A DNA stretch of 64,000 bases, taken from the NCBI GenBank assembly GCA_950295325.1, contig OX485803.1, positions 4,712,001-4,776,000 of the forward strand. The letters run 5' to 3'. Source of the stretch: Polytrichum commune (lineage: Eukaryota; Streptophyta; Polytrichopsida; Polytrichales; Polytrichaceae). This document shows positions 44,802 through 56,268 of this stretch, piece by piece. The notes under the pieces were generated by a model that searched no databases, was not told the DNA's origin, and saw only the letters and a list, made by a program, of their open reading frames with translations. Each line of letters opens with the position of its first letter. Positions within the stretch are counted from its first letter, which is position 1. A program made the translations under genes and the position numbers.

Positions 44802-47800
44802 ATGGCAGTGTCCAAGTCCCATGAAGCTGGCATCTTTATGCAACATACAAACTTCTCGAGCATTGAGGACCAGGCTGACTCGGTTCGAAACAGTCAATGG
44901 GCATATGTGAATTTGCATAGCATTGGTAGTCCTGATTTGACTGATGATGGCCAAGGAAACAGGGGTTTTCGTGATGTCTTGTGCTTGAATGGAATGATGA
45001 GAATTGTGCGTGATGTGAAACGAGGAGGTGGTTGTCCTGAACACGATTGCAACAACAATAACAACAAAAGCAAGGAAGGTCATCTGATAAGTCGCAGGCG
45101 CCCTTGGGACAGCTGCGTCAATCCCCAACACAGTTCCTTTCGCAGCCCCCGAACCTCCCCACCATCCCGCGTTACAGGTGGCCATGACATGTGCACTTGC
45201 TCAGTTTCTTCTTCATCTTCCAAACCTCAATATTGTTCCTCCTCCCCCCCTCCTGTCGAGTCTTGCTTGCCTGGTTTACACCAAAAGTATCATGACTTCT
45301 ATCCAGATTGTGAGGAAATCCATCTGCCTGAATGCTATCGGAGGATTGTTGAGCATGATGACCTCTATCTCCCTCCTTCCCGTCCCTTAAGTCCCGCATT
45401 AACAGACCACGATGACGTGTATTGGCCTTTGTCCAGACCCTGCTCCCCTCCATTCCCAAGGCCAGCGAAAGACTACTCGTCTGCGACAGTGTGTCCCCGA
45501 CCTCCGGCAGTAATCTGCTCCTGTCCCAAGCTGAATCCTCCTAGTCCTCCTTCTGCCTCCTACAGAGATGTCTACCTGCCAGACACAAGGCCATGCACAC
45601 CGAAGGCGGAGTACCCTTGTCCCTGTCCCTCATCACCTCAAGAATGCTTCGACTTGGCTGGGTTGACCACCGTGCATGACAACATACCTGTGCCCCCCCG
45701 CAGAAAGAAACCTCTTGCTGATCCTTACCTCCCAAAGCCTCGTGACACCGCTTGCTCAACCTCCCCATCACCCTCATCATCTCCTTGTTGTGAACCTTCA
45801 AACATCATGAGCAGGCCTAAGGTGCAGTTCCAGTCCCGCGTCTGCCAAGAGTGTCACTCGCCATGTTGCAAAGGGCCATCCTACTGCAACCCACAGTATA
45901 TTGTGGAAACACCATTGTCAATATCACCCCCACATTCCAAGGTTCCCTCTCCGAGGTCCCGGAATCAGGGAAGAGGCGGTTGTGACGGCGGCGGCAGCCG
46001 TGGTGGTGGTGGTGGAGGAGGAGGAGGTTGTGATCTGGTGAGCCCGAGATGCCAAGTCTGTGACTGCCATAAAGAAGATAGACAAAGTGCTCCATCATGT
46101 CCTCCACGAAAGATCAGCCGGCCATGTTATTCTTCACCACCTTCACCTTGTCCACCATCACCTTCCCCACCTTCGCCTTGTGCACCTCCTTCACCTTGCG
46201 GACCTCCACCGTGTCGACTTCTGTTGGCTGCAGAGATGCTGAGTGCTGTGGAGGAGTGTGCAAAATTTCCATCACCGAAGTGTGCAGCACTCTTTTCACA
46301 TGTGCCATGTCCGAAACCGAGTTCTCGACCGGCATCTCCTCGACCTGCATCCCCTCGATCGACATGCCCACCCAAAGTTGATTCCTGCAGGGCTCCGTCT
46401 CCGGAACCAAAATCTTGTAATACTAATACAGAATGTGCAAACTGCGATTGCCACAAGCCAGCTGCGAAATCACCAACCCCTCGTCCCTGTGGCTGCCCCG
46501 TTCCCGCCTGGAAGTTAAATCAACCTCCTCCATCGCCTCCTTGCAAGGTGGAAGCGCCGAGGAGCCCCACTCTCAAGACAGCAGAACCGAAGTGTGATTG
46601 CCATGTTACCAAGAAGCACAAGCAGCTCAAGTTTTCCAACCAGATCAAGTCACCATCTTTATGTCCGAGTCCAGAGTGTGAGGATTGCGATTGCAACAGA
46701 TATCAACGTAAGAAGACCCAAGATTTCCCCTCCAGCAAGTCGACACCCTTAAAGCAGCGGCCTGCCTACTCTCCTCCTCTCTCTCCCAAGCTGCCGTCGA
46801 CTGACGATGGTACTGAGGCCGAGTACGTGCCAATTCCGTTCAAATCAGCTGGCAAGTCACCAAAGCGAGAAACTCCACTTCCCAGGCTTCGAACTGCAGA
46901 AAGCTGGAGGGCTTTTGAGTGTTCAAAGTCTCCTGACAGGAGGAAACCATTATACAGTTCGGAAGATCAGCCGATCTCCAAGGCTTCTCCCCCAAGGAAG
47001 AAATCATCACCCCCACGACCCTACTCCAAACGGCTTCCACCGTCTAGGGTGCCCAGACCATCTTACACACAAGGTATAACACGGAGATGTTGCTGTGGGG
47101 GCTGTGAGTGTTTGGATTCCAGTTCCATGATTTCAACCAAATGTCCATTCTGCTCGCATGTGCATTCCTGCTGCTGTGGGATGTGCAACTGTCCTATTCC
47201 AACTTGCTCCAGCAAGTCACCAATCTCAGACTCGTCTACTCCTACTCCCCGATCTCCACAGATCAGCAGGCTGCCGTTCCGGAGCAATTCAGAGTTTTAC
47301 TCTTCATCAAGACTCACGTCACCACCCCCATTGTCAGCAAGGAGCTACTTCAACAACAGGCCTGCCCCCCAGTTGAAATCCAAGTCCAGGCTGGAGCTTT
47401 TGGATTCAGTGCACCACCCTAGTCCCAGATCACAGATTGAGCTCTTCAACAAGTTTTTGAAATCGCAATCCTCTCGATATGCACGAAGTCCTCCAGAAAC
47501 GAGTAGTGCACAGAAGGAGTTCCTCCCACGGAGATCGCAAGCACCCGAGTCAGCTCGTACATGGCGGTCCTATAAACAACAACATCAACAACATCATCAT
47601 CAAGGGAAAAGCTCCCATGTGCCCAAAGGTACATCCGCCATCTTGCTGCCAACGAATCCATCGAATGTGAAAGTGTGCTCGGCCAAAACATCTCAACCAA
47701 ATGCATATGAAAACCTAAGATCAATGCAAGAAACACGACTCCTCTCCAAGCCTAGTTTAGGCCGTCGAGGAGGGTGCTCTTGCAGAAGTTGTGCATGTGG

Positions 47801-47816
47801 AGAGACACCCCTGTGA
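44802..47816 (+). CDS. Cys- and Pro-rich 1004-aa protein of unknown function
   Basis: I do not recognise this protein. It is a single uninterrupted 1004-codon ORF, and an in-frame TGA 12 nt before the ATG fixes the start. There is no signal peptide or membrane helix. Most of the chain is Pro/Ser/Cys-rich and probably disordered. Residues about 170-310 repeat a motif of the form D-(L/V)-Y-(L/W)-P-x2-R-P-x-(S/T)-P, for example DDLYLPPSRPLSP, DDVYWPLSRPCSP and RDVYLPDTRPCTP. From about residue 417 a short Cys motif recurs: CQVCDCHK, CANCDCHK, KCDCH and CEDCDCN. Near 763-798 there is a dense cluster, CCCGGCECLD then CPFCSHVHSCCCGMCNC. The C-terminus is GGCSCRSCACGETPL. A Gly tract (about 395-410) and a His/Gln tract (about 925-935) are present. 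The spaced Cys pairs suggest metal binding, which is inference. The length of the open frame argues for a real gene. Confidence 0.75.
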   Translation: MAVSKSHEAGIFMQHTNFSSIEDQADSVRNSQWAYVNLHSIGSPDLTDDGQGNRGFRDVLCLNGMMRIVRDVKRGGGCPEHDCNNNNNKSKEGHLISRRRPWDSCVNPQHSSFRSPRTSPPSRVTGGHDMCTCSVSSSSSKPQYCSSSPPPVESCLPGLHQKYHDFYPDCEEIHLPECYRRIVEHDDLYLPPSRPLSPALTDHDDVYWPLSRPCSPPFPRPAKDYSSATVCPRPPAVICSCPKLNPPSPPSASYRDVYLPDTRPCTPKAEYPCPCPSSPQECFDLAGLTTVHDNIPVPPRRKKPLADPYLPKPRDTACSTSPSPSSSPCCEPSNIMSRPKVQFQSRVCQECHSPCCKGPSYCNPQYIVETPLSISPPHSKVPSPRSRNQGRGGCDGGGSRGGGGGGGGGCDLVSPRCQVCDCHKEDRQSAPSCPPRKISRPCYSSPPSPCPPSPSPPSPCAPPSPCGPPPCRLLLAAEMLSAVEECAKFPSPKCAALFSHVPCPKPSSRPASPRPASPRSTCPPKVDSCRAPSPEPKSCNTNTECANCDCHKPAAKSPTPRPCGCPVPAWKLNQPPPSPPCKVEAPRSPTLKTAEPKCDCHVTKKHKQLKFSNQIKSPSLCPSPECEDCDCNRYQRKKTQDFPSSKSTPLKQRPAYSPPLSPKLPSTDDGTEAEYVPIPFKSAGKSPKRETPLPRLRTAESWRAFECSKSPDRRKPLYSSEDQPISKASPPRKKSSPPRPYSKRLPPSRVPRPSYTQGITRRCCCGGCECLDSSSMISTKCPFCSHVHSCCCGMCNCPIPTCSSKSPISDSSTPTPRSPQISRLPFRSNSEFYSSSRLTSPPPLSARSYFNNRPAPQLKSKSRLELLDSVHHPSPRSQIELFNKFLKSQSSRYARSPPETSSAQKEFLPRRSQAPESARTWRSYKQQHQQHHHQGKSSHVPKGTSAILLPTNPSNVKVCSAKTSQPNAYENLRSMQETRLLSKPSLGRRGGCSCRSCACGETPL

Positions 47817-48902
47817 TCAGCGGCTTCCTTCTTGACCTGACCCTAATTTTGGAAGAGTTTTTTTAGTTTGCGGGACAAGTCTTTGGAATTTCAGGTAAAT
47901 ATCATCAAATCGATGCGCATGTGCTTGTGAGCTCATTACTGTTCAGATCACCAACAACATCAATTACAGCCGAAGGGCAGGGAAGCCTTCGTTGTAATCT
48001 ATTACAGGCGGTTATCGACAATTGCAAAGCTCTTGCAAACGGATCCTGGGTTTTGTAGAAGATCCTGACACAATCAATCAAGGCTCAAGTGGAGAAGAGT
48101 TTTGACTTCAAGTGGTATGAGATGCACATGAGTTGGCGATGGATGTTGCAGCTGATGGGTAGCACAAGTTGCTCCAGATCTGACAACTTCATGACAACTT
48201 TTGTTCACCTTTGAGCAGCAACAAAGGTTCCCAAAATACTCACCACATAACCGTGCTTCACCGGTAATGGGTGGAATTTTCTGTACATAGTGAAATTGCG
48301 CAAGTTGTAGCTAGGTGACAAACCTGGTTCGCCTTCATTGTAGCTAGAGTTGGCTCTCTGTATACTAACCTGCTTCAGGAAGAGGTATATCGCTTTGAAC
48401 TTGTGCCGCATTCATCACAGGTTTCAAGAGGCATGCTTCTTGGTGTTTTTGCAAGTTTACATTTAGCCACTGAAGAATTTACTTGCAGAGGCATTTTTAG
48501 ACCGAGAGGAGAGGTCCGATTTGAAGAGGATGAAGGTTAATACTACCGCTTGAAGGTGAAGCTTAGACCAAAATATTAACTCCATCCAGCTCATTTGCAC
48601 TTTATGTTCTTTGATTACAAGTTGACAGTGTCTTTGAATATTAATCAACCCGGTGGAGAACAAACGCTCTGGTCTTAAAAACATTATCTGCATATGCCTG
48701 GGAGGTTCAATCGGCACTAAATTATTGGGCGCTCAAGCGTTATCATAACGTTGCAAAGCCTCATCCTCCCTCACCCTTCTTAAATAAAAGAGATGCCATG
48801 TTCCATAGGGACCTTGCCTCGTGTTTGAAAAATCGCAGCATGTTTATTCCCAACCCTTGGTTATATTATTCTCATGCCTAGGGTTAGAGAGCATGAGGCT
48901 TA
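47817..48902. other. 3' flank of the Cys-rich gene
   Basis: Probable 3' UTR and spacer. No coding sequence recognised. Confidence 0.4.
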
Positions 48903-49860
48903 AGGCGAGGTTCCATGTGCCGGTTCCAGTCCATCTTTTTGAAAAATAAATGGGTGGGTGGACAGGAAAAGGGTGGTTCCATGTGCCTATCCCCCCTCAC
49001 CCAAGGACCGTTACCCCCCCTAAATGGGTGTCCCACATTGTACGTTGTGCAAGGATTGGTGCCAAAGGACCAGTTGTCCTAACTGTCAAAAGAAGGACAT
49101 GTGCCGGTTAGAGAGCTCCGGTGATTGGATCGGCCAATCACCTTGGGTACACCCTTGGGTACTAAAGGCCATATTGTTCTTCAAGTCCTTTCTTTTGGGG
49201 TACTCCTAGGGCTCCTTGCTTTTGCATCATGCACTCTTTGCACACTCAAAGCCTAATTGTGAGAAGAAATGAAAAGAAAAGAAGAGATAGAAAATGATTG
49301 TATGTTATATCGTTGGAGTTCTCATCATGAACTCATGGGAACATGTATCTCATGATATTTTCAAGAATTTTGTTCTTAATAACAAAAGATACATATGAAA
49401 ATGCAATGTGATAGTAAGTGTTGGGTTTAATAAATAAAAATAAAAATAAAAGACTATTCAAATGTATAAAAAATCACTTATAAACAATGTATCATCATAA
49501 TTTCGACTGAAAGTAAAATATAAAAATATTTATTTATTCCCATAGATGACATTTGTACCAACCTATAGACACCAAGAACACATAATTTTAAATTCATTCA
49601 ATGTACGGGAATCCTTGTACAAGTCAAATATCAAAAGTTAAATGATGATGACCCTCATTACCGGTCACCTTCACTAAGTGTGACATCTTATTATTCACCA
49701 AATTTGGTAAGAAAGTAGGAAATTGAAATAAACCAGCACCCCACACAAAAGTACCCCTTCATTAAATGGGTGACATCACCCATTTTTTGGATGATGTCAC
49801 CCATTTCTCACCCACTTAAAAAATGGACCGGCACCGGCACCGGCACATGGAACTTGGCCC
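48903..49860. mobile_element. Non-autonomous PIF/Harbinger-type element, TTA target duplication
   Basis: The left end AGGCGAGGTTCCATGTGCCG matches the reverse complement of the right end (GGGCCAAGTTCCATGTGCCG). TTA flanks both sides (48900-48902 and 49861-49863). The right arm has a GCACCG triplicate (CCGGCACCGGCACCGGCAC). The 958-bp interior carries no transposase. Confidence 0.7.
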
Positions 49861-49863
49861 TTA

Positions 49864-52601
49864 GTTTTGTTATGATGTCATGTGTCATGACCACATTGCT
49901 TGAAACCTTCAAGGATTAAATGAGTGCAAAGTAAAAACCTAGTCATTCCAATGAAAGAGTTACCTCATTGGCACATACATCACTACTTTGCAATTGTTGG
50001 AAGCATGAAGTGGTGATGTTCACATGTGGCTTGTAACCTTAGGTTAGATCAACAGGACACTCAAGAGTTAAGGGCAAGTTTCCATGCACTAGCCGTTTTG
50101 GTGAAGGAAATTAGACTTTGTTGATGTTAGTGAAGCATTGGATGGGATCTCCTAGCATTTTCATGTTTAAGCATTTCCATGTGGAGTAGGGGGGCCAACT
50201 TACGGGAGACTAGATTTGCGTTGTTGTCAAAACATGTATTAAATGTGGATAATAATGTCAAGTTTACCTATTTTAGACTATTGATTTAGTTGATTCCTTG
50301 AACTTTATGTCTTAAAATTTTAAGAAATTGAATACAAGTCCAAGGCTCCAAACAATATGGAAACTCCAGGCAAGGATTGACTAATGAGGGGCGGTTTACA
50401 CTATGGACCATGAAGTCGTCCCACGTAAGAGGCCTATTTTGCGTGGGACGACTTCATGGGATGACTTCCATGGTCCGAGTTACTAAAATATTAGTTTTCA
50501 TGGTTCATGGGCCCTTCACTAGGTGTAAACCGAATGTGGACCATGAAGAATGACCATGCACCAAAAAATGGAGGTGCTGATTTTTTTTAATACATGCCCA
50601 AAAAGGGCAATTTTGAAAAAAAATTAAGTTTGATCATACCTTGTCTTCTCTTGGGCTTCACTTGTCTTCACTTCTTGTTAAATGTGTCGAAGATGTGGCT
50701 TGCAAATCTTCTCACAACAATTTTTTTTTAAATAAAATAAAATAAGCAATTTAATTTGTACATGCTCAATGTAATTTACATGTGGCATGTACCTTGTGTT
50801 GTCACTACACTAAATAGAATATTTAGTGTTTGATTATATTTAATGTTGTTACCACCCTACCTTGCTCAACACTAATTTTCAATTCTTTGATAATTAATGT
50901 TAGAAGATTTCCCATTGCACTTCTTTTGACTACCCTGATCTACAATCACTAAACCACTACAGATTTTTCTTTCTTGTTTTGCAACTGCATTTTGTAAGCA
51001 TATTGGGGTGTGTAATATACCTTTGGAAGGGTGTTTTCAAGACCTTTCCAACGGTATATTACAAGCCCCAAAATTCCAAACATTACATTTGGTTGACCAA
51101 AAGAACAAATCTGCACTTGAATTCTTGAGTTCTAGATGTCCCGCATTGTTTGGTGAAACACGTGTGAGCCGGTTTAAGGGGTAGGGCAAGGTAGTGCTGG
51201 TTTAGATGTATGGTGTTTACAGACTTGGCCAGCACATGGAAGGGTGTCCATGGTTGCCTCTCTTTGAATAAACGGTTGAAGATTTATGATACATATGGAC
51301 TTTATGGGTGGGATGAGCATGCAATATTGGCCCAAGAAAATTTGATATCCAAGAATTGAGAGAATCATTTCACAGTGGTCACCATAGAACTTGCTCCAGA
51401 TCTCCAACAATCACTGTAAAAGCAACCCCATCACAACAACAACAACAAAAATAGAGACAAAGAGAGAGATGCCGTATTCACCTGCAGAAAGAAAGGTCCC
51501 ATAAATCTGAAGTCGCCTGTTACTCGGTTTATGAGGGTGGGTAGGTTCAATTTTTGACCGATCAGACCTACCCAGCACTTAAAACTCAACCTCTCCATTC
51601 TCCACTTTCTCTCGTTCCATAAAAGCTCCGCAACAGAGACTTGTCACGAGGTCATGAGGATAACTTTCTAAGAGGGTGTCGCATACAATGAGATGCACAA
51701 GACATCTTATAAAATTTGAGATGATCAAAGAATGGTGCGAAACTCAAGAATTTCATTTATGAACCTCCACTAGGGGCATTTGCTGAATGGAAGTACAAAT
51801 CTGTACAAATCTGAGCTGACTAATGGTTGCAAATCATTTGGAACTGCACAAGGTCATTGAGCGAAGTCACTTTTGAGGAGGCTAAGCATGGTCACAGCAC
51901 TTTTTGGGTAACCAATTGGATCCTGACTTCTAGGTGTTTCTGAAATGCATTGAAGTATGTTCGGGAGCAATTTGTAAATGTACGGAATAAATTGGAGTTT
52001 CTGCAATGTTGCAGCTGTTCCAGCATCTCTCCGTTAGACTAAGGCAAATAATATTGGATCATTATACTTGTCTTTGGATCATTGGCAGGGCTCACTCGAG
52101 ATCTTTATATACATTCTGTGCATAGCAACTTGGACTACGTGAAGAGCTTGAGGAATTGTAATCTAAAACCCCTCAGTGGTAGGCTTTCTGCGTGCCACAT
52201 TGGATTGGGTTGAAAAGATTTGTATGCAGGTGGGAGGGTGATGTTATCAATATGGATAATCCTCCCCCTAATGACGAGTAATCGTGGGTCCATCCACCTA
52301 GACCTATCGCTCACTTTTCTGGAGTCTATCTCCGCAATTTGACCTAATATTGGAGAATTTCTATCTGGCACCTACTAGGGTAAAGCCATGCCAACCAGAA
52401 TGTGCTCAGTGGCTGATTCCGTTGGGATATAATTGATGTAGCCAATCTTGTTAGTTACGTGAAGCATTTCTACACGGCATTTGTGTTGCTTGTAACAATT
52501 AACAAGTGCAATACAGCCCCCGAACTACACCTCTAGCATGGTTATGGTACAGAACGTGGTTCTCGTGAGTTACGAATATGCGTTTTACCGAGATCACGAT
52601 C
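49864..52601. other. Spacer with MITE copy, 3' of PLIP-like gene
   Basis: Apart from the MITE segment at 50389-50915 there is no recognised feature. Sequence near 52000-52600 may include the PLIP-like 3' UTR (minus strand). Confidence 0.4.
50389..50915. repeat. Truncated copy of the TTTACACTA MITE family
   Basis: GCGGTTTACACTATGGACCATG starts a segment collinear with 58924-59410. Shared blocks are AAGAATGACCATGCACC, TACATGCCCAAAAAG, ACTTCTTGTTAAATGTGTCG, GTGTTGTCACTACACTAAAT and TTGCTCAACACTAATTT. The far terminus is not found here. An internal palindrome (GTCGTCCCACG ... CGTGGGACGAC) lies at 50412-50452. Confidence 0.7.
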
Positions 52602-55600
52602 TCACTGCGTGATCCTTTCAGATGATGACCCCATAATGTTATCCCCAAATCGGAAGACCTGTGAGAAATTCCCAGCAGATCCTAGACTTTCGGAGGCTTT
52701 CAATCCTCGGTAATCCCCAAGAACGTCTGGGGCTTCTGTTGCCGCGTGACCAAGTTCTTTAAACGTCAAATTCTGACAAGAATTATCATTCCCAAGTAAG
52801 GGAGCCCAAAGCTGGCGTCGTACCTCTCGTAAGACGCGCCTCCGCTTCACCAACTCGCGCCGCTGAAGCCTTTGCAAGGCCTTCAAGTAGCTGCGACAAT
52901 CGTGGTCCCTCGAAATGGTCCCTTCCGAGCCATAAGCATTGCGGTCGCTCAACATCTCAAGAGGATGAGGGACATTTAGAAATGCCCTCTCAGCCGACTG
53001 CAGCTCCATTGCTAAATTTAAGGGGGGACTATCTTGCGCCTGGGATGGTTGTCCCAATTTGTATAGTCCACTGCCTTCTGGAAGTAAAGGGTGACCTGGG
53101 GCCTGCTCTTCGTCAGGTTGCAGGATTACCATTTCCCCCATCAGCGCGTATAACAACCCCTGTATAATGAAGCATACCGCAACAAATGTAAGAATCGAGT
53201 TTTGAGGCCCAAATAAAGTACCTGTGTTAAGGATGAGTGACCTAGCTCGGTGAATAACTTACAAACTAATGTCCCTCAACTACGTATCTTTCGAATAAAG
53301 TACAACTCGATCATCACTTTTCTAAGACATGAGTCACTTGAGATTAGTTTGTAGCTGAAATGTTGCAGGATTTGGTTCGTGTTTGCACCTGTTGAAGAAG
53401 GCACGAGTGATTGCGAAAAGTGCCACTGACGCGCTTGAGGACTCCAGCAACATGGTCGGGATAATCACATGCAAAGGTGCGAGGAACGATGTCGAGATGC
53501 ATTACAACGTTCTGGATGTGTCTGTGGGGCAAGCCTAGCTGCTCTAGGAGGTAGTTTCCTCCGCACATAATACAAGGTGAGCCGAAGGTATAAACTGGCA
53601 GTAAGGCTGAAACCGGAGCTGCTTTTCGAAGTCCAACCATAAGCGACAGAAGCACGGCAAGGCTGCCTCCCAAGGAATGGCCAGTAAAGCAAATTCGAGC
53701 ATGTTCTCCACATTTTTCTATATGCTCAAGAATCATCGGCAGAACGTCTTCGTATAGCCCCTTGGCAGCCTCATAAATCCCTCTATGAACCATGACCCCT
53801 GACTTCAATTCCTGTGCTCAGACATCCCCGATCGAAATTGTTTAATTGGTATGCAATCACTTGGACGATTACATTGCAATAAGAGCAGATACCTAGTCTA
53901 CAAGAACAAAATATCTTCCTGTTGGTGTCCGAGCTTAGAACACGACAAGAAGCATAATTACACAAGTTGTGCAAGAAACGCTTACAGGCTCAAATTGCGT
54001 TGGCTCAAACCGCAGATTGGCTTGCCACCCCGCCAATGTTTCCGTGCCCTGAAGTCAGAGGTGGTTAAATTAGCAAGACATAAACTTGTCAAGTATCCCT
54101 CCAAATTTAAGTTCAGGTCGACCAATTTGACAAGATTCAAGCAAATTCGACCACTCTACGTCAACTTCGTTATACAATTTCGTAGACATGCACTGCAGAT
54201 AGCCTGCAGATTCACAGTAACCACAACACATCATGGATTGGTTGATAAGAAACATCCGAATGGTAAAAGCCAGTGTGCATCGCCAGCCATCGACGTTCGG
54301 ATACCTGAATGACGATGAAACGAGTATTCGTGGCTTCATTGTCACACACGAACCATTCGCATGGGCAGCAGGGGCGGGATGTTTGTTCACTACTATCCTC
54401 GGCTGGAGAGCGTGGGGACGCGGGCCTCACTGTCGTTCCCGCACATGGATTACGTCCTTCTTTGACAGGTTCAGATTCAATATTATTCCCGATCTTGGTT
54501 GAATGATCACATCGTCCATAGTCTTTTTGCGAAACATCCTCCGGATTTGTAGAACCTGACAAACGGGCTGCAAAATCTGCAAGACCGGTGCTTCCCGAAT
54601 TTGAGGAAAGGATGTCACGAGCCTCCGAGTTACAGGAAGCTGCTGTCGCCGTTACCGTGAAAGCAGCTCCTGGACTCAAAGACGCCGATGCGGTCAGGCC
54701 TTGACCATCTGCCGTGGAGGTAGCTGCTTCTTCAAGAACGAGGTCTTCCTCCGTGATGGAGACTTTCCTATCCTTCGCAGCTGCCACTATGGCCTTCATT
54801 GCCAAAGATGACGTCACCATTTTCAGGTGATAGTACGCAAATAATTCATCTTCCTGTACAATATCCGAGTACGTAGTTATTGTATTGCGAGCCTCAGAAT
54901 CAAGAATCTCTTCCCTAAGGGTAACTTATACTGTATGATGAACTTCATAACCATGACGGCAACGGTTCACAAATCCCGATATGACCATTTCTATGTACAG
55001 ACGGCTTGGTCCTACGGAACTCACATATATTTAAGCTCACATCTTCCTGTGCAATGACTGAGTATCTAGTTATTATATGTATTGCGGCCAGCAAATTCAA
55101 GAGCCTCTTCCCTACGCATAACTTATAAGATGCACATCATAACCATGAAGGCAACGGTTCAAATTTCGAATCGACCATTTTTATGTACAGACGGCTTGGT
55201 CCGATGGAGCTCACATGTAATTAGAAAGCCGTACTTTCATGTAGGGATGGATAAATGCAGTGCCTCGTAGAAAATCTCGAGATGTTCCACTTTAAAGGGA
55301 AGTAGCTCAGGAGAATAAAACAGAAGTCTGATTATAGAGAAACGAACCTCAATCGTAGCAACTCTGTAAGCCAGATTGCTGAGGTATGCCATCTGTGTAA
55401 CACGCTTCCGCTCTGACGACGAAACACTGTGAAGAAACTTGGAGAAATACTCTTTGTTCTGCGCTATGCTAAGATGCGGAGTAATTTCAATGCTTGTCGC
55501 ACTCGTGTCTGAAGACTGCCCTGAGGTCACACCAGCTGATCCACAGCTCCCGGATCCACACAATGGGGGAATAAATTGGCAGCTCTCTACTGGACTTATT

Positions 55601-56268
55601 TTATCAGTAGTGGTTGTAGAATTTCTTGAAGGCTCGACAGGAGGATTGTTATCCTTATTCCAGAAAACCTTCAACCTGATAAGATTTCGAATCCAGGGCT
55701 TCGGCACCCCGTCGGAAGGACTTATCGTTGCGCAGGTGTCACTATCTCCTTCGCTAGCCAATTCTACTCTCTCTAAGCTTATTCTATTAGAGTTGTCGAC
55801 AGATTTTGAGCATTCTGAATCACCATCCGATTCAGCAATATCACGAAATGAAGATGTCTCGCAACTATCAAGAGGAATCCAATCAGAGTCAGCTTGTACC
55901 CGACGTACCATTTCAAGTGCACTGCGGGAGTCTGATCCATTTTGTCTCGATGGTTCGTCGTTCTCTCTACTGAACCTTATAAACTTGAGCGAGGGGAAGG
56001 CAGATGCAGACAAAGACACAGGCAATGGCAACGAAGTCCTAAAGAAACTATGTCTTCCTTTCTGTCCCTCTGGATTAGAAGAATCTGACAACTTGAGTTT
56101 AAATTTCTTGGACAGCGGAATGGAAAGAATCCAGTCCTCCGACCCAGAAACCGATGTCCTCTCCTGCCCTGCCGGTGTTTTTCCTTCCGCGACCGCCTTC
56201 ACACTCATACATCCTACACCATACCTGCCCGGAAAATTCAATACTGCCCTTCCTAACACCCTTTCCAT
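52602..56268 (-). CDS. PLIP: PLIP-like class-3 lipase (plastid galactolipase family)
   Basis: This is a complete class-3 (alpha/beta-hydrolase) lipase of the plant PLASTID LIPASE type. PLIP enzymes release acyl groups from thylakoid or envelope lipids and feed seed oil or jasmonate synthesis. Exons on the minus strand are 56268-55348, 54853-54305, 54048-53986, 53811-53389 and 53159-52602, giving 837 aa with every junction GT-AG and in phase. The nucleophile Ser557 lies in FTGHSLGGSL. The likely acid is Asp618 in HLDIVPR, and the likely base is His646 in FRNHSCLLQ. Family signatures include VHRGIYEAAKGLYE, MGEMVILQPDE, FLNVPHPLEMLSDRNAYGS and RDHDCRSYLKAL. The N-terminal 300 residues are Ser-rich and poorly conserved, which makes the protein longer than the roughly 650-710 aa that I recall for Arabidopsis PLIPs. 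Plastid targeting is inferred from the family and not shown here. Confidence 0.9.
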
